Shown here piece by piece: positions 34,034 through 45,694 of a DNA stretch of 64,000 nt. Position 1 is the stretch's first letter; each line of letters begins with the position of its first letter. Location: positions 29,162,853 to 29,226,852 of the forward strand of contig OZ038385.1 of NCBI GenBank assembly GCA_964036045.1. Reading direction: 5' to 3'. Source of the DNA: Eutreptiella sp. 'Long Island Sound 2002'. Its lineage: Eukaryota; Euglenozoa; Euglenophyceae; Eutreptiales; Eutreptiaceae. The notes beneath the pieces were generated by a model. It was given only the letters and a program-made list of their open reading frames with translations, did no database searches and was not told the DNA's origin. The translations under genes were made by a program, and so were the position numbers.

Positions 34034-34250
34034 TGCCCTCGCGACAAATCAAACAACGAAAGTGGCCATATATAAAGAACACATGCATGCGCAATATATA
34101 AATAGCTCGAGGGGTTTTTTTGCTGCGAATTGCAGGCATTTGCGATTGCCGCGCATTCTTGAACACAGAATGAGACACTACATCATATATAAAGGCCTAC
34201 CACTCCACCTTTTGGCCGATAGTCCGTCGAAGGTCGTTTGCGCACTGGAA

Positions 34251-36351
34251 ACTGGAAAATTGGCGCCCTGATAAAGTGCGTTCCTTGCGTCTCGCAGTTC
34301 CTCAAACCTCAATCCTTTGCTTCACCCAGGCATAGCCCTGGCGATGGCTGTGGTTCCAGTATTGCCGCACTCACATTGTGCAAAGATTCTGAGCTGGCTA
34401 CTGTCGGGCACGCAGATCCCAGAACAGTGGCATGGGTATGGCCGTGGGCACAGGCAGCAGCGGATGGGCATTGCCCAGCGCAGCCATCCCTTTGGCTTCC
34501 GCCCAATTATCCGTGTGAGAAACAGGGTACCCTGCCCCCCAGCCACTACCCCTTTCGCAAAGGCACGGCCGAAGTCAGCAAGCGCGACGGTCAGAGAGGG
34601 GCCAGTACTTGGACAGGGCCACGACCCACAACTTCATGGGGATTTGCGCCCTTGAATAGTAACCGCCTACGTGCGACGGTATCCTCACATCCCCGGGGGA
34701 GCATACCCAAAGTGACGGTTCCCTCGTTCCCACCCCCCAAGGGAACAGAAAGGACTCGTGATGAAAGAAAAAACGTGCAAACATGAGGGGATATGAACCA
34801 GGAAAAGACCCGGAAACTGCCTGTAGGGATGCATGCTCAGCTCTACTGAGAGACAGGCTCTGTGTGCCACTTTTTTTGGCGCGGGTATTTGACACTGCCT
34901 GCCTTTGTTTTTCCCCACGGCGTTGGCCGCCACCCTTTGACACTGCCTCCTGAACGTCGGAAATTGACAGCAGCGGCATGTCAGTACGTGCCAGTATGAT
35001 CAACATCCATGGCTGAAATTGAAAAACTGAGTGTTCTGCATGATACAAGGGACAGTGGAGTGCCTTGTATTCAAGAAATGTGAGGTGCACAGCAATGCAC
35101 CAATAATACTACATTGCCCAATCAGCAAACACACAGGAGAAGCTCAACAATCAACCTTCTAAGCAAAAAGCTCAACAATCAACCTTCTAAGCAAATTTGG
35201 AAAACTGAGAGTGACAGTTCCCTCGCCTGCCCCAGATACTATTCAAGGTTGTTTCTATTCAGGGAGGGGGCAGGGGGGGTAGCAGTCGCTGAAAAGCACA
35301 TCAAAACAAAGAGCAGTGGGTCGCACTCAAGCAGAACATTGTTCTGAGCAGAAGTAACACTTCACAGGTCTGAGCGAGCCCCACATGTTCCACTACAAAC
35401 TACAATCGGGTCACAAACATGGCATCTTGTATTCTGCATCACTGGGAAAACAACAGTCGGACAGGGTGGCTACGCTTCGCCAAAAGCATGCTAGTGCATG
35501 TGGGGCAGAGGGTACCATAATAAAAAAAAACAAGGGTTTTGGAACTGTCTGGGACAGCAGAGGCCAAAGCCACAGAGTATGGTGGTCCATTGTCCCCTTG
35601 GCCACAACCCCCATCCATCTTTCCTCACCGTTCCGCTGGGCATCCCTGCAGGCGTGTTGTTTGTGTTGCTGACCTCTTTTGTGGCCTCCAGCCACAATTG
35701 TCTGACGTTGTGTCGTCTGATGGCATCAAGTACATGATTCCCTGTGCGAAGTGCAGCCTTTGGTTGCCCTTCATTTGCAGCCACGACAGTTTCCGGCCAC
35801 GACACAGTTGGAACATACAGGTCTCCGGTGGCCAATTCTCTGCCCCTGTCTAATGGTCTTTGGACTGTAGCCACTGTTTGGGGATGCGGCTGCATTGAGG
35901 GACCTTATCATGAGATGTGTATTTCTTTTTACATGAGCACTAAAGGAACAGGAATGGAAGGAAACAAAGTAGGGGGGGGGGTATTGCAAGGGGGGGGGGG
36001 GGCACACATCAAAATTGCACACATCAAAATTGGTCCTGCGCACCTCAATGGTTGCCCTACCAAAACCATGAAAACCCAATTCTGTGGGGGAAAAAAAAGT
36101 AGTGGTAGGAAAAGTGCGGTGGAACTAGGGGGTGATTACAAAGGAAGACCAGGAGCGGAAGGAAAAGCAGCACCTTGAGAGGCCCCCTTCCAACACAGAC
36201 ATGCAGGGGCGGGTTGAAAAGACGAGGCGAGGGGGTGCCGAACCATAAAGCAGTAGGTTTACCGGTGGGTACTGCCTTTTAGCGTGCTTTGTAGAGGCGC
36301 GTCTCGAGGGTGCAGACACCCGATGCTTCGCAGTGCAGTGTTTCCCACCAT
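34251..36351. other. Gene-free stretch upstream of the MFS-fusion 3' end
   Basis: No coding region could be supported. 35288-35370 is a dispersed repeat matching 44742-44824 in direct orientation. A short direct duplication of about 28 bp (aagctcaacaatcaacc type) lies at 35138-35195. G-runs lie at 35972-35981 and 35991-36002. Confidence 0.5.
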
Positions 36352-38886
36352 TCATCGAGTCCGAACACAACTCTTTGCTGACGTGATAGTCTCCTTCGCA
36401 TAGAGACCGAAACACAACGCACTTCCCAGCAACAGGGAGGAATGAAGACCACACGCGAATTTAAAATGGAATGCTGCCAGGGCTCCGAGAAGAGGCGAGC
36501 CCACAATCTCCCCAAGGTCCAACACGTTTCTCTGAAGCGCTAGGCTGTGGCTGCGCGCGCGCGGATCATGATCGTACAGGTCCGCGAAGTATGGGGTGAA
36601 TCCTGCCATTGCCAGGCTGATCCCAACGGAATATGGGACGTACACAAGGTTGACAAGCAATGGCGTTCTCAGAAAGGGGAGGGTGCATGCAACCGCAGAC
36701 ATGATGCTCATGCCCGATACCACTGTGACCTTCCGGCCATACCTGTCGGCAATCATGGCCGAAGGCTGTGATGCCAAAAAAGTGGCCCCACTGCCTGCGG
36801 TGTAGATCAGGGCAAGCTGAGACGTTGTCATATGGAAGCGCTGTACGCAAAGCATGGGCACAATATTCTGCGACATTGCCAAGCCTGAAAATGCATGCAA
36901 GAACTGGACCAACAGCGCTGACTGCATTGCGGTGTCAGACACCAGAATGCCATAATTCTTTGCAGAATCCTGCAGCTTTTCGCACAAAGATCCGTGGCTT
37001 GCGGGTGCTTCTTCGGCCAAAGATTCTGGGATCAGAAATGTCAAAATTCCAAAAACGGCCATGAACGGGAGGCAGGCGAAGAACACCATCCGCGCCCCCC
37101 ATTTTGCAGCGATCAGACCGCCGCAGAGAGGTCCCAGGCACTGACCCGCAAACATCGCCCCTCGGTTGAAGGCAAAAGTACGGGAACGATCGCTTGGCAC
37201 ACTGATGTCGGAAAGCATGTTCGCCGTGCCAACCAGGGAGGCGCCTTGGCTGAAGCCTAGCAGTGCCCTTGAAGCGGCCAGCACAGGCATGTTTGTGGCG
37301 AGCCCACCCACTAGGATGGAGCCCATGTTGATGCCCCATGCTATCCGCAACATTGGGGCCCTGCCATACTCGTCCGACCAGAAGGTGCAGGGGTTGTTTG
37401 CAAACAGCCTGGCCAAGGGCGTAGTGAAAATGGTCAGCCCATACACAGCAGCAGAGATGCCTGTTTCACTCGCCAGGACAGGAGTCGCGGGCAAGACTGC
37501 CGTTCTGCAGAGCTGCAGCAGAAATGTGTAGACCGCCAGAGGAATGACGACTTCAAACTGCGTGTTGCCAAGAATCGCACCTACGAGGTGCGATGACGAT
37601 ATCTGCCCACTGCCGTGCTGGCTGGGTGCGTCACCAGGAGGCACTCCAGGGCTCACCAGTGGCTGACCATTGGATATGCCCTCATTTATCAGTCCAATTC
37701 TGTCCAGGCACAGGGGCCGCAGCACAAACCCATACCACCCATCGCCGGGATCTTTCGGGCAGTACACTGGCAATTGACGGGAAATAAACCCCACATCATG
37801 ATTCCCTGCAGCTTTGAGGTTAAAGGTCACCTCGAATGTCAGAAACTCAGTGTCAAGGAGGGTCTGCCTCACAAACATGACGTGCCCACCCGTGCCGCGC
37901 TCCTGCTTCCAAACCACCAAGTCCCCAGGGCGGATGTTGGCCTTGGTAAGGTCGACGACTTCGTGTTTCTCAACCAAGAGCGCTACCGTGGTGCGAACAT
38001 CGTCCGGGATCGCGGGATTCTTGCCCTTCAAGACCCTCCATGCCAACGCATACAGGGCTGTGGTAGGTCTACCACATTCTGTGGCCCACCCAGCAAACGA
38101 CGAGCAATCCAAACCACGGCAACGTGGTTCTCTGGCTTTCAGCTCTGCCCCAGAGACATACCCAACGTTTGGAATCAAAAATTTCAATGCTTGGCCTGGC
38201 TCGACCTGAGCGAATAACACACATCCTGTCAGCTGTTCTGCTACCGCATCTGGCACACCCATGTCGTAGCAGAACTGAACATTTGCGTACATTTCCATGA
38301 GGAACGACTCGTCAGGCAGGCGTCGGTTCTCTCGGTGAATCACATTGGCGTAGATCAACATGATCTTGTACACTTGCATTAGAGTACTCGGGCGGAAGAA
38401 TTCAAAACTGGGCCCCAAAACTGCGAAGGGAAACTCAGAATCACAGGCGACAGGAAAAGGGTCGAATATGGTGAATGGAAGGTCGTCCCACTTTGAGAGC
38501 ATTTCGAGGGCATCTGCGTAGAAACCCTGAAACACAGCATCCCCAGCCAACTTCGAGAGGTTGATCCATGTGGACTGGTGCTCACAGTCGTACTGACACT
38601 GTACACTGGCTGCAACAACCTTTCCTCTGTCCGCTGCTAACCTGGACAGGAGTTGCGTGCGGAATTCTTTGATGTCCTTTGGCAAAGGCAGCTGCGCTTG
38701 AAGCCAGGCAATATCTTGTTGATTCCGTTTGCGGACCCTTGAAAGAAACTCAGCAGCCACGCCGTCCACGTAGTCAAGGTGACAGAACTGGGCGTCATGT
38801 GGGCCAACTTCAACAGCCCCAGTAGGGCTGTGTGGTTTCAAATTGGCCATCGTATCTGTTGGTGCAGATGAGGGATCGGGCACCAT
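36352..38886 (-). CDS. NlpC/P60-like hydrolase fused to an MFS transporter
   Basis: One uninterrupted frame of 844 codons ends in TGA. The first ATG is at 38886 and a second at 38850 is equally possible. Residues about 255-345 carry an NlpC/P60-like core: Cys261 in L-D-C-S-S-F and His335 in G-G-H-V-M-F, with the linking P-G-D-L-V-V-W strand. This family cleaves peptide or amide bonds with a Cys-His pair, classically in bacterial cell wall peptides. Residues about 440-835 form a major facilitator with around twelve hydrophobic segments. Its two A-motif loops are S-D-E-Y-G-R-A (about 504-510) and A-D-R-Y-G-R-K (about 713-719). The N-terminal 250 residues are unassigned. The linker around 405-435 is Pro/Gly/Ser-rich and could hide a 54-nt in-frame intron (GTGAGC...GGGCAG), though the frame reads through. 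Substrate and cell location are unknown. Confidence 0.85.
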   Translation of the reverse strand: MVPDPSSAPTDTMANLKPHSPTGAVEVGPHDAQFCHLDYVDGVAAEFLSRVRKRNQQDIAWLQAQLPLPKDIKEFRTQLLSRLAADRGKVVAASVQCQYDCEHQSTWINLSKLAGDAVFQGFYADALEMLSKWDDLPFTIFDPFPVACDSEFPFAVLGPSFEFFRPSTLMQVYKIMLIYANVIHRENRRLPDESFLMEMYANVQFCYDMGVPDAVAEQLTGCVLFAQVEPGQALKFLIPNVGYVSGAELKAREPRCRGLDCSSFAGWATECGRPTTALYALAWRVLKGKNPAIPDDVRTTVALLVEKHEVVDLTKANIRPGDLVVWKQERGTGGHVMFVRQTLLDTEFLTFEVTFNLKAAGNHDVGFISRQLPVYCPKDPGDGWYGFVLRPLCLDRIGLINEGISNGQPLVSPGVPPGDAPSQHGSGQISSSHLVGAILGNTQFEVVIPLAVYTFLLQLCRTAVLPATPVLASETGISAAVYGLTIFTTPLARLFANNPCTFWSDEYGRAPMLRIAWGINMGSILVGGLATNMPVLAASRALLGFSQGASLVGTANMLSDISVPSDRSRTFAFNRGAMFAGQCLGPLCGGLIAAKWGARMVFFACLPFMAVFGILTFLIPESLAEEAPASHGSLCEKLQDSAKNYGILVSDTAMQSALLVQFLHAFSGLAMSQNIVPMLCVQRFHMTTSQLALIYTAGSGATFLASQPSAMIADRYGRKVTVVSGMSIMSAVACTLPFLRTPLLVNLVYVPYSVGISLAMAGFTPYFADLYDHDPRARSHSLALQRNVLDLGEIVGSPLLGALAAFHFKFACGLHSSLLLGSALCFGLYAKETITSAKSCVRTR

Positions 38887-40392
38887 GTGGTCTTGTAAGT
38901 GGCAGCAACTCCCGTGGTGTTCCCATTCATTTGTGCGGCGGGCGAGGGGAGGGGGGGGTTGTGGGGCTGGCCATTGTATGAGTCAAAATTTTCTTTTCAG
39001 GATTTTTGAACAACTCCATGCAAAGGTGAAATCCTGTTTCATGCAGATAATACACTTTTCTGCTTGCCAGGGCGTCACACCTCCCATGTACATGAATCGA
39101 CGCCAAGTAGGTCGTCTCAGGGTGAGAGTGAGGCAAATGCTATATCCTTTTGAGGAACAAACACCTGCCCACACCTCCACTATGCACGAATTGGTTCCAA
39201 GTAGGACACTTTGGGGTCAGTGTCAGGGGGAGGGGGCAAATGCTGATGCGTTTTAACAGCTTGATGTGTGTACACATCTCCCATGGGGGAATGTTTGCCC
39301 GGCGCGCTACTTTTAGACTATGTTCCCCCCGAAGAGCCCCCAAGCACACCCCTTGGAAACGCCCTTAGAATTAGGTGACCCAAACTGCCCCAGCTCAAGA
39401 AAGTTACAAACTGGGGTACACAGTACCACTCTCGCTCCTTTAAGGGCGGTCTTGGTCAACACCTTAGCAAGTTGGGAGAATGGGGGGTTAGGATAGCACA
39501 ACCGCATCGATCTCCAGTAGAAGCGATAGGCGTCATTGAGGTATCGCGAACAGTAGAGCTGCATCATAACATTGGTCCCACAAGTGTGGGTGTCAATACA
39601 TTCAGTACAATAGTGCTCCTTACACTCATCCCAAACTACAACGGTGGAGCGTTATGGCAACACAACACACACACTTCTGCCTCATCCTCTGCCTCATCTT
39701 GCGTGCCACAACCGAGCAAACAGCTGCTCAGGGCGTGCCCTATACCACCCGTGCACGTCATTGTAACATTGTTGGCGGGCTGTCAAAGTGCCATTCTTTC
39801 TTCCAATTAATGGCACAATGACATGAATCCGGCCTTTATAAGCACCATCATGGCCCCCAACTTCGAAATCAAAGAAATCACCTCGGGTACGAGAAGGTCC
39901 ATACCCATCCCAAATCTGTTGATGTCCCGGGGGCCAAGGGGCAAATCCATATAATGTTGCCCAACATATCAACGGCAACAGTCCACCGGTAGGGCACGGG
40001 TCAAAAAAGATGCCCGGCGCGCGCCCGGCGCGCTAACGTTCCCCCCATGTAAATGAATTCGTGCCTTGAGGGCACCCTTTGGGGGAATGTTTGCCCGGCG
40101 CGCTCCCGGCGCGCTACCTTTCTATTAACTATCCCGACTTCAGCCCCAGATATACCCTCTGATGGAGAAGGCCCCCCAAATAGACCACGATGGACGGTGC
40201 ACCTTCCCGACAAAGCACGTTGCATAATTAGGCAATAGCTGTGAATTCAACAACTCCAAATGTCATTTGTATTGTACTTAACAAACTGTACTTTGCCTCT
40301 ACCTTTCCCATAGATTTCGCCACCCCAAGCCGCAAGCGGTTTGGACGGCGTTTCTGCCTCACGTCACAAGAACGAAGCACAAACTCAGCATT
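38887..40392. repeat. Repeat-rich stretch upstream of the MFS fusion
   Basis: 39302-39402 is the second copy of the 100-bp repeat at 2904-3003. 39993-40045 and 40078-40135 are GC-palindrome repeats built on cccggcgcgcta. A short repeated word pair (catgaatcgacgccaagtag and cacgaattggttccaagtag) lies at 39092 and 39184. No coding region is evident. Confidence 0.65.
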
Positions 40393-40545
40393 GGCTACAT
40401 CACCCCTGCCTTCTAAGGGGCCCAAAGTTGGGCAGAATGGCTACATCACCCCTGCCTTCTCGGGGTCCCCATGGTGGGGAGAAATCAATATGGCTACATT
40501 ACCCTTGCTTTCTTGGGGTCCCCATGGTGGGGAGAAATCAATCTA
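40393..40545 (+). repeat. Three tandem copies of a 46-53-bp unit
   Basis: Units start at 40393, 40439 and 40492 with ggctacat(c/t)acccctgcc or a close variant, and contain GGGGTCCCCATGGTGGGGA, itself a near palindrome. Single copies of the same phrase lie at 4532 and 26972. The second and third copies are nearly identical over 50 bp. Confidence 0.85.
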
Positions 40546-42799
40546 GTAAGGAGTGGATGTGGTGGAAACGAGCAAAAAAATGGATGAAAATGGGTGAAAT
40601 TGGGTGAGAATCCAAATATACGATATCCCGAATGTGAAAGAAGCATCAAAATACCCGTTGTCAAACAACAATGATGCCCATAGTATCACAAAGCTTGGCG
40701 TTCTAGGACTGCTAGGCGTGCAAATAGTTGCACTGCGCACGCACTGCACTTAGTGCACCCCCTAAAAGGTCACCGGTGGGGCACGGGTAAAAAAAGATGC
40801 CCCCGCATGCCCGGCGCGCTAACGCTCCCCCTAAGGTGTCGGGGCAATAAACCACATCGAATTCTATTGCCTTTGGCAAAGCACCTCGAAGAGGGACGTC
40901 CCCCCCCCCTCTGTTTGTCGGGTTATGTAAGGTATAAAAGAGAGGGGGGGGGGGGAAGAGTGTGTTGTTCGGATACAACCTCCATGTGCTGTGAGGCGCC
41001 TTGGTGTCCAGGTCATATTCACACCCACCCAGCCCCCACAAGTCGTAATCTTGGTTCTCGAAAAGCTTGCAATGAACAGAGTGGCACCGGTGTAGTAGCC
41101 TAAGGAGTTAGCACACAAAAACGAAGGCCTCCACTCTACCAACTCACCAATGTCATGGTGGTTCTAGCCGCCCCCGGATAGTTGCACTGTGCGCCCTGCA
41201 CGCAATTTTTGAATCCACCTCTTTCACCTCCAACCCAACAGTTGGACAACCAACCCCACCTATCCAACTCCACATATCCTTCATCAGAATGGCCAACCAC
41301 CTTTGCAAGAACTCAAAGCCTAGACGATCTGGTGTAGAACACCTTGTCGCCAATGGTCAACTCCATAAAACGTAGCAAAAGAGGTATGAGAACACGCGGG
41401 CAAAGATTGATTTCCCGTGGCAGACACGTTCAATCCCCCCCCCCCCCGTCCACCGAACAATTTTGGCCTTAAAAATACGGTCCAAATAGGAGTGTTCGTT
41501 TGACACACCGTTCAATACACGCAACAATATTGTGAAATAGTAGTATGATTCACTATCCTTTTTTTTTAATGAAAATGGCTGAGGATTTTTCAGGGTTGCC
41601 AACGGCATTCGTTTTTTTGTGTGGGGAGGAGTTATGTACCAAATGCGGAATTACATTTTTGCTGGGGTATTCAGTGAAGGGGGGGCGCCCTCAGCGTGGT
41701 GCGCGTGCAGTGCAACTATTTGGGTGTTTGGCCGTACGAGAAACCCATACTTTGTGATACTAGGGGCATCATTGCTGTTTGACAGCGCGTTTTTGATGCT
41801 TCTTCCGCATCGGGGATATCTCTCTGGGACGGTACTGATCATGCCAACACGGAGCGTTTTCAGGGGTCGGATCCCTTGTTGCCTCATTTGTGCTCACTGA
41901 GTGTCCCAAAGGGGTGGGTATGTGGGGTATATTCGGAAAGCCCTTGAAAAGGGCTTTTCGGAGATGTAGGGTTAGGGGGGGGGTCCGGAACCATATTTTT
42001 TCAAAAATTGGCCGTTACCGTTGACAGGTTGCGTTTTTTTTGCCTGTTCTAGTCCTGTTTCAGACAGACTGCACCGCACCCCTACCCCCATTACTCCAAC
42101 ATATGGGCATATGAGGGTCAAGTCATTCGGGTGGATTTGTTGCATTTGATGTGTAGAAGACATGTGCAACATGGGTCCCCTCAAGACCCCAATATGTTGA
42201 AGACTTTGACCAATAACTACCTTGGACAGCCAGGTGATGCCTGGTGCAACTTGCAGCATCAAGCTCACCAGAGTGCAAGAAATCAAGGATGGCAGAATTT
42301 CTCAAACAGGCTGTCAAGTTGGGACATGAGACCACAATATTTTGATTCAGCACGTGAAAATGCATCCATTTACCTCCTTCCACTTTGCTCCAACTCCACA
42401 ATATGTCGGAGCACCCAGGGGAAAACCTGTGAGTTGGTGTCCCCCACGTGTGAGCGGAGCAGCCTGAGGCCCGAAAACCCTGAAACGCCGAAAAGTTCGG
42501 CCTCAGTACTCAAAAATATGGTCACCTATTCCCCCCCAACCCATACAATTCTGAAACGGCCTTGTCTCACAGATTTCAAAAAGCATACGCATACCCCCAA
42601 GGTAACGACATTTTGGTGCATTGGACTAAAAGTTGAGAAAAGCCGGAAAAAATGTGAATTTGCTCCGTGTTGGCATGTTATGAATGTCCCAGAGAGATAT
42701 GGCATTAATGGTTTTTCACCCAATTTCATCCATTTCACCAATTTTCACCTTTTTTTAACACATTTTTTTGCTCCTTTCCCCGCATGTTCTCCTTTCTAG
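40546..42799. repeat. Dispersed repeats, no gene supported
   Basis: 40674-40763 (+) and 41690-41776 (-) are copies of the GC-palindrome repeat at 3531-3620. 40777-40830 carries another cccggcgcgcta block. A remnant of the RNase H family is at 41620-41665 (+). C- and G-runs lie at about 40901 and 40945. Plus-strand frame 42131-42799 is open for 222 codons but shows no domain. Confidence 0.55.
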
Positions 42800-42976
42800 G
42801 TTGATTTTTGGTTTGTGAAGGGAAAGGCAAGGCTTGACGGTGAGGAGACTTGGTCCCTCTTGCAATGTTGGACTGATTTGGTTCCATTGTTAGGTGGTGA
42901 TGCACAGGTCCATGCTGCCATGCTTCTCATCATCCACAAATTCGGTTTCCTCCCCATATTATGTAAGCCACCATGA
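42800..42976 (+). CDS. Possible exon, unidentified
   Basis: After a good acceptor (CCTTTCTAG, ending 42799) a plus-strand frame of 58 codons reaches TGA at 42974-42976, with a GTAAGC donor at 42963. The peptide has an acidic and Trp-containing middle and a hydrophobic helix with Ala-Met-Leu-Leu-Ile-Ile. It reads like a globular protein segment, but I recognise no family and could not connect it to another exon. Confidence 0.3.
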   Translation, partial: VDFWFVKGKARLDGEETWSLLQCWTDLVPLLGGDAQVHAAMLLIIHKFGFLPILCKPP

Positions 42977-43173
42977 CACTTTGCATCCTTGTTTGTTTGC
43001 TTAAATGGCCGCATGCATCCATGTGCATGGTGACCCCCCCCCCCCTCCGTGTCCAACGAACACCGTGTCCAACGAACACTTCCGTTCAGACCGTATTTTT
43101 TGAGGACCAAATTAATTAGGTACTTAATTAGGTACCAGGCTCCAGAACCGCAGTTTCAGGCGAAAGGTTTGGG

Positions 43174-43610
43174 GGAATGGGGCGCTGTTGTGATGTATCT
43201 TTTTTTTTCCTCGGGCTCAACAAGTTCAAAGAGTGTAATGTGAGCTCTCAGGCAACCGCCTGGGTCAAGAAGTAGGGCATATAGTACAAACGAGGGCTCC
43301 ACATTTGGCATGTGTTCCAGCTTTACCTGGGGAGCTGTCTCTGTTCACTACCTGCTTGGTCTACCCCTTGCATATGCACTACGTAGTGCCACGCCTAACG
43401 GCCTTATGTTGATGGTGAAGCTCACGTAGTCTCCTATATTGCTGAGACCCATAGATTTATCTTGCCTTCCACGGTGCGTCCTCCCTGCAAACTCCTGTTT
43501 TCGTTCACTGTGTGCTTTTTCCTCCTCTCTCTTGCGACATACTGTCCTCCTCTGTCCTACGCCGTTTGTGTATGCTGCTGCCGAATGGGGCGCTGTTGTG
43601 ATGTATCTTG
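43174..43610 (+). repeat. Direct duplication of a 27-bp word
   Basis: The word gaatggggcgctgttgtgat and its continuation gtatct occurs at about 43175 and at about 43583, about 408 bp apart, in different surroundings. Both lie in open frames that give the same short peptide, so a shared coding or element origin is possible. Confidence 0.6.
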
Positions 43611-43876
43611 CAAGAATGGTGGGCAAATTTGTAAAGCAGGTTGTGAGGGAATGGTGTCCCTCAACTACGGCATCTATTGCCCACTATGGCTGATTCTCTG
43701 CTTGCACCGGCCAGGGGGTGCTACACAAGCGGTACCACCACTTCTGCCCATGCCAAGAACAAGAAGGGCCCCAAGCCCGGGGAGCATGTTCAACTTTTCC
43801 GTATGAAGCGGGACCACAACAAGGGCTTGTACTCTCAAAAATGCTAATTGGAGGCTTCCATCGCATTGTGCTTTGA

Positions 43877-44110
43877 ATGGGCTGGATAACTTGTGCCTCG
43901 GGATGTGTTATCCGCTTTTTGGAAATCTACCACCACCATAATTTGTCCTTGAAAACCTTTCTGACACAGGGGTACAATTTGGAGGAAAAGCATCTTGAAG
44001 CTGCAACAAAACCATGGTGGACAACCACTCCATTGCTTGATTGTGGAGTTCTACAGGGCTGTGAGATGCATATCCTTGGGCTTCTCAGCCTGTGCACACT
44101 TGGAATATAA
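43877..44110 (+). CDS. Small unidentified ORF, 77 codons
   Basis: The frame starts at ATG 43877 and ends at 44110. It contains a His-rich tyrosine segment and a Trp-Trp-Thr-Thr step, and looks balanced in composition. There is no known motif and no clear splice signal. Repeats surround it on both sides. It may be a piece of a decayed element. Confidence 0.2.
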   Translation: MGWITCASGCVIRFLEIYHHHNLSLKTFLTQGYNLEEKHLEAATKPWWTTTPLLDCGVLQGCEMHILGLLSLCTLGI

Positions 44111-45694
44111 TTTAATAAAGACAACGGCCAATCACCCAACCCGGCCCCCTTGACAGAACTCCATGACAGCTACAATCTGTGGTACGAGGAAACCGGGAAC
44201 TGTTGGTACAGCTCCACTGGCATGCCATCCAGCCTTGCTGAAGACCCACCCCCTTCAACATCTGCAAAGCCGCTTGTGGAATGTCTCTTGTCAAGGGCTT
44301 TAGTAGCAACAGCAATGCTGATCGTACCTTGGCTGATATTGGCATTCACTTCGTCTGCATCCCCCCCCTACCTTTTGAATTGATTCCAGCCCAATACTGT
44401 TGTAAGATTTCTGCCACCTGATGTGGCTGTATTTGCAATGTCCCTGGCTGTTCCTGTGCTTAGACAAAGCCGTGCTTGCGTGTAACCTGCGCGTTGGTGG
44501 CCACCCTTGGGTGGGAGAAGCCTCAGAAGATAATGGGAAAGGGCTGCAGATTGGAGAGGACACAGTGGTCTGTCCATGGGGCATGATGCTCATCTCATAC
44601 CCATTCTGCATGTACTTCAATTGAATGAAGTCATCCCCGCGAGAAAAAAAAAGACCAATAAAATGTCGCAAGCACATATTCACCAAGTGAAACAGATGTA
44701 CACAACAGCCGTGCTAGCATAGAATAGCAACCTTACCAATGGCTGAAAGTCGCATCAAAACAAACAGCATTGGGTCGCAATGTCAAGCAGAATGTTGTTA
44801 TGAGCAGAAAGAACCGCCACAGGCATGACCCAGTTCTCTTTCCCTCTACAATTGGTACACAACCACGTCATGTTACATTATTGAGCACGGAAAGAAAAAC
44901 AACAGCCACACAGGTCCCTGTGCTGAGCCACAATCTGACAATGGCCGTCACCCCGGGCATCACACCCTCAACAATCTGCAATCTGCCCTCGTGCTTAGAC
45001 AAGGCTGTGATTGCACAAAGGGGGGGGGGGGTTACAGATTAAAGCAGGGTGAAAATCACTGCAAGTGGTGCACCATAGGCCTGAATACTTCCTGGAATTC
45101 CTGTGCATGCCTCAGTGGACAAAACTTGGCAGTGGGCTGCAAAGGGATTTGAAGACTGATTTCAGTCCTTTTTTTGTAAATCAATGAAAAAGTGCAATGT
45201 GTGAAAATGTACAAAGACATAGCAAAGCGAAACCAGGCAAAAAATGCACCACACAAAATCAGATAACCAATCTGTCTCAGTACTCAGTGCTGTGGGGATG
45301 TGCCTGAAAAATTGAACAAAAACACAAAACCCCATGGCTGCTAGACTTCTGATCCAGCAAAATCACTTCTTTGCTGGTGGCCACCAAATGGTGGATATGA
45401 CAATTTGCAGTACATGCTCCATTTCTGCAAAGAGAGGGCAAGGAAGCCTTCATCTTTGCTGGGCCATGAATCATTTAACTGGATCACTCAAGTTTGACTG
45501 CGTTGTTCCATGGCTGTCTGCCTGATGCTGAAGCTCAAACTCACCGTGCAATAGATAGTAACCCCCCCCCCTTGCGCAAGCACGCTGAAAGTCAGGAAAA
45601 TGACGGTCAGACGGGGTCCCGTGCTTAGCCATAATCCGACGATGGCCGTCACCCCCGGTACCCCACCGGCAGGAAATCAATGTTCTCGTGTCCA

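Larger units (their letters stand above)
31595..34250. repeat. Cluster of related repeat units, one split by an insertion
   Basis: Segment 31604-31990 recurs in 32970-33680, but the second copy is interrupted after about 33108 by roughly 290 bases and resumes at about 33400 (cactcgaacttcaattgcc). A further unit boundary (tttgacag...ttggcagcaaa) occurs at 32727 and 33671. The phrase aatggcagggtcgcctggtg is found at 32900 and 33846. The phrase cgacaaatca, then (c/a)a(t/c)aatgaaagtggc, appears at 31843, 33501 and 34041. The units carry RNase H remnants on the minus strand and several tatataa words. They look like decayed copies of one retroelement family arranged in tandem. Confidence 0.7.

Noticed and set aside
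42131-42799. 222-codon plus-strand ORF
   Set aside because: Crosses an acceptor-like site into a different exon-like frame; no motif, and antisense frames are equally open.
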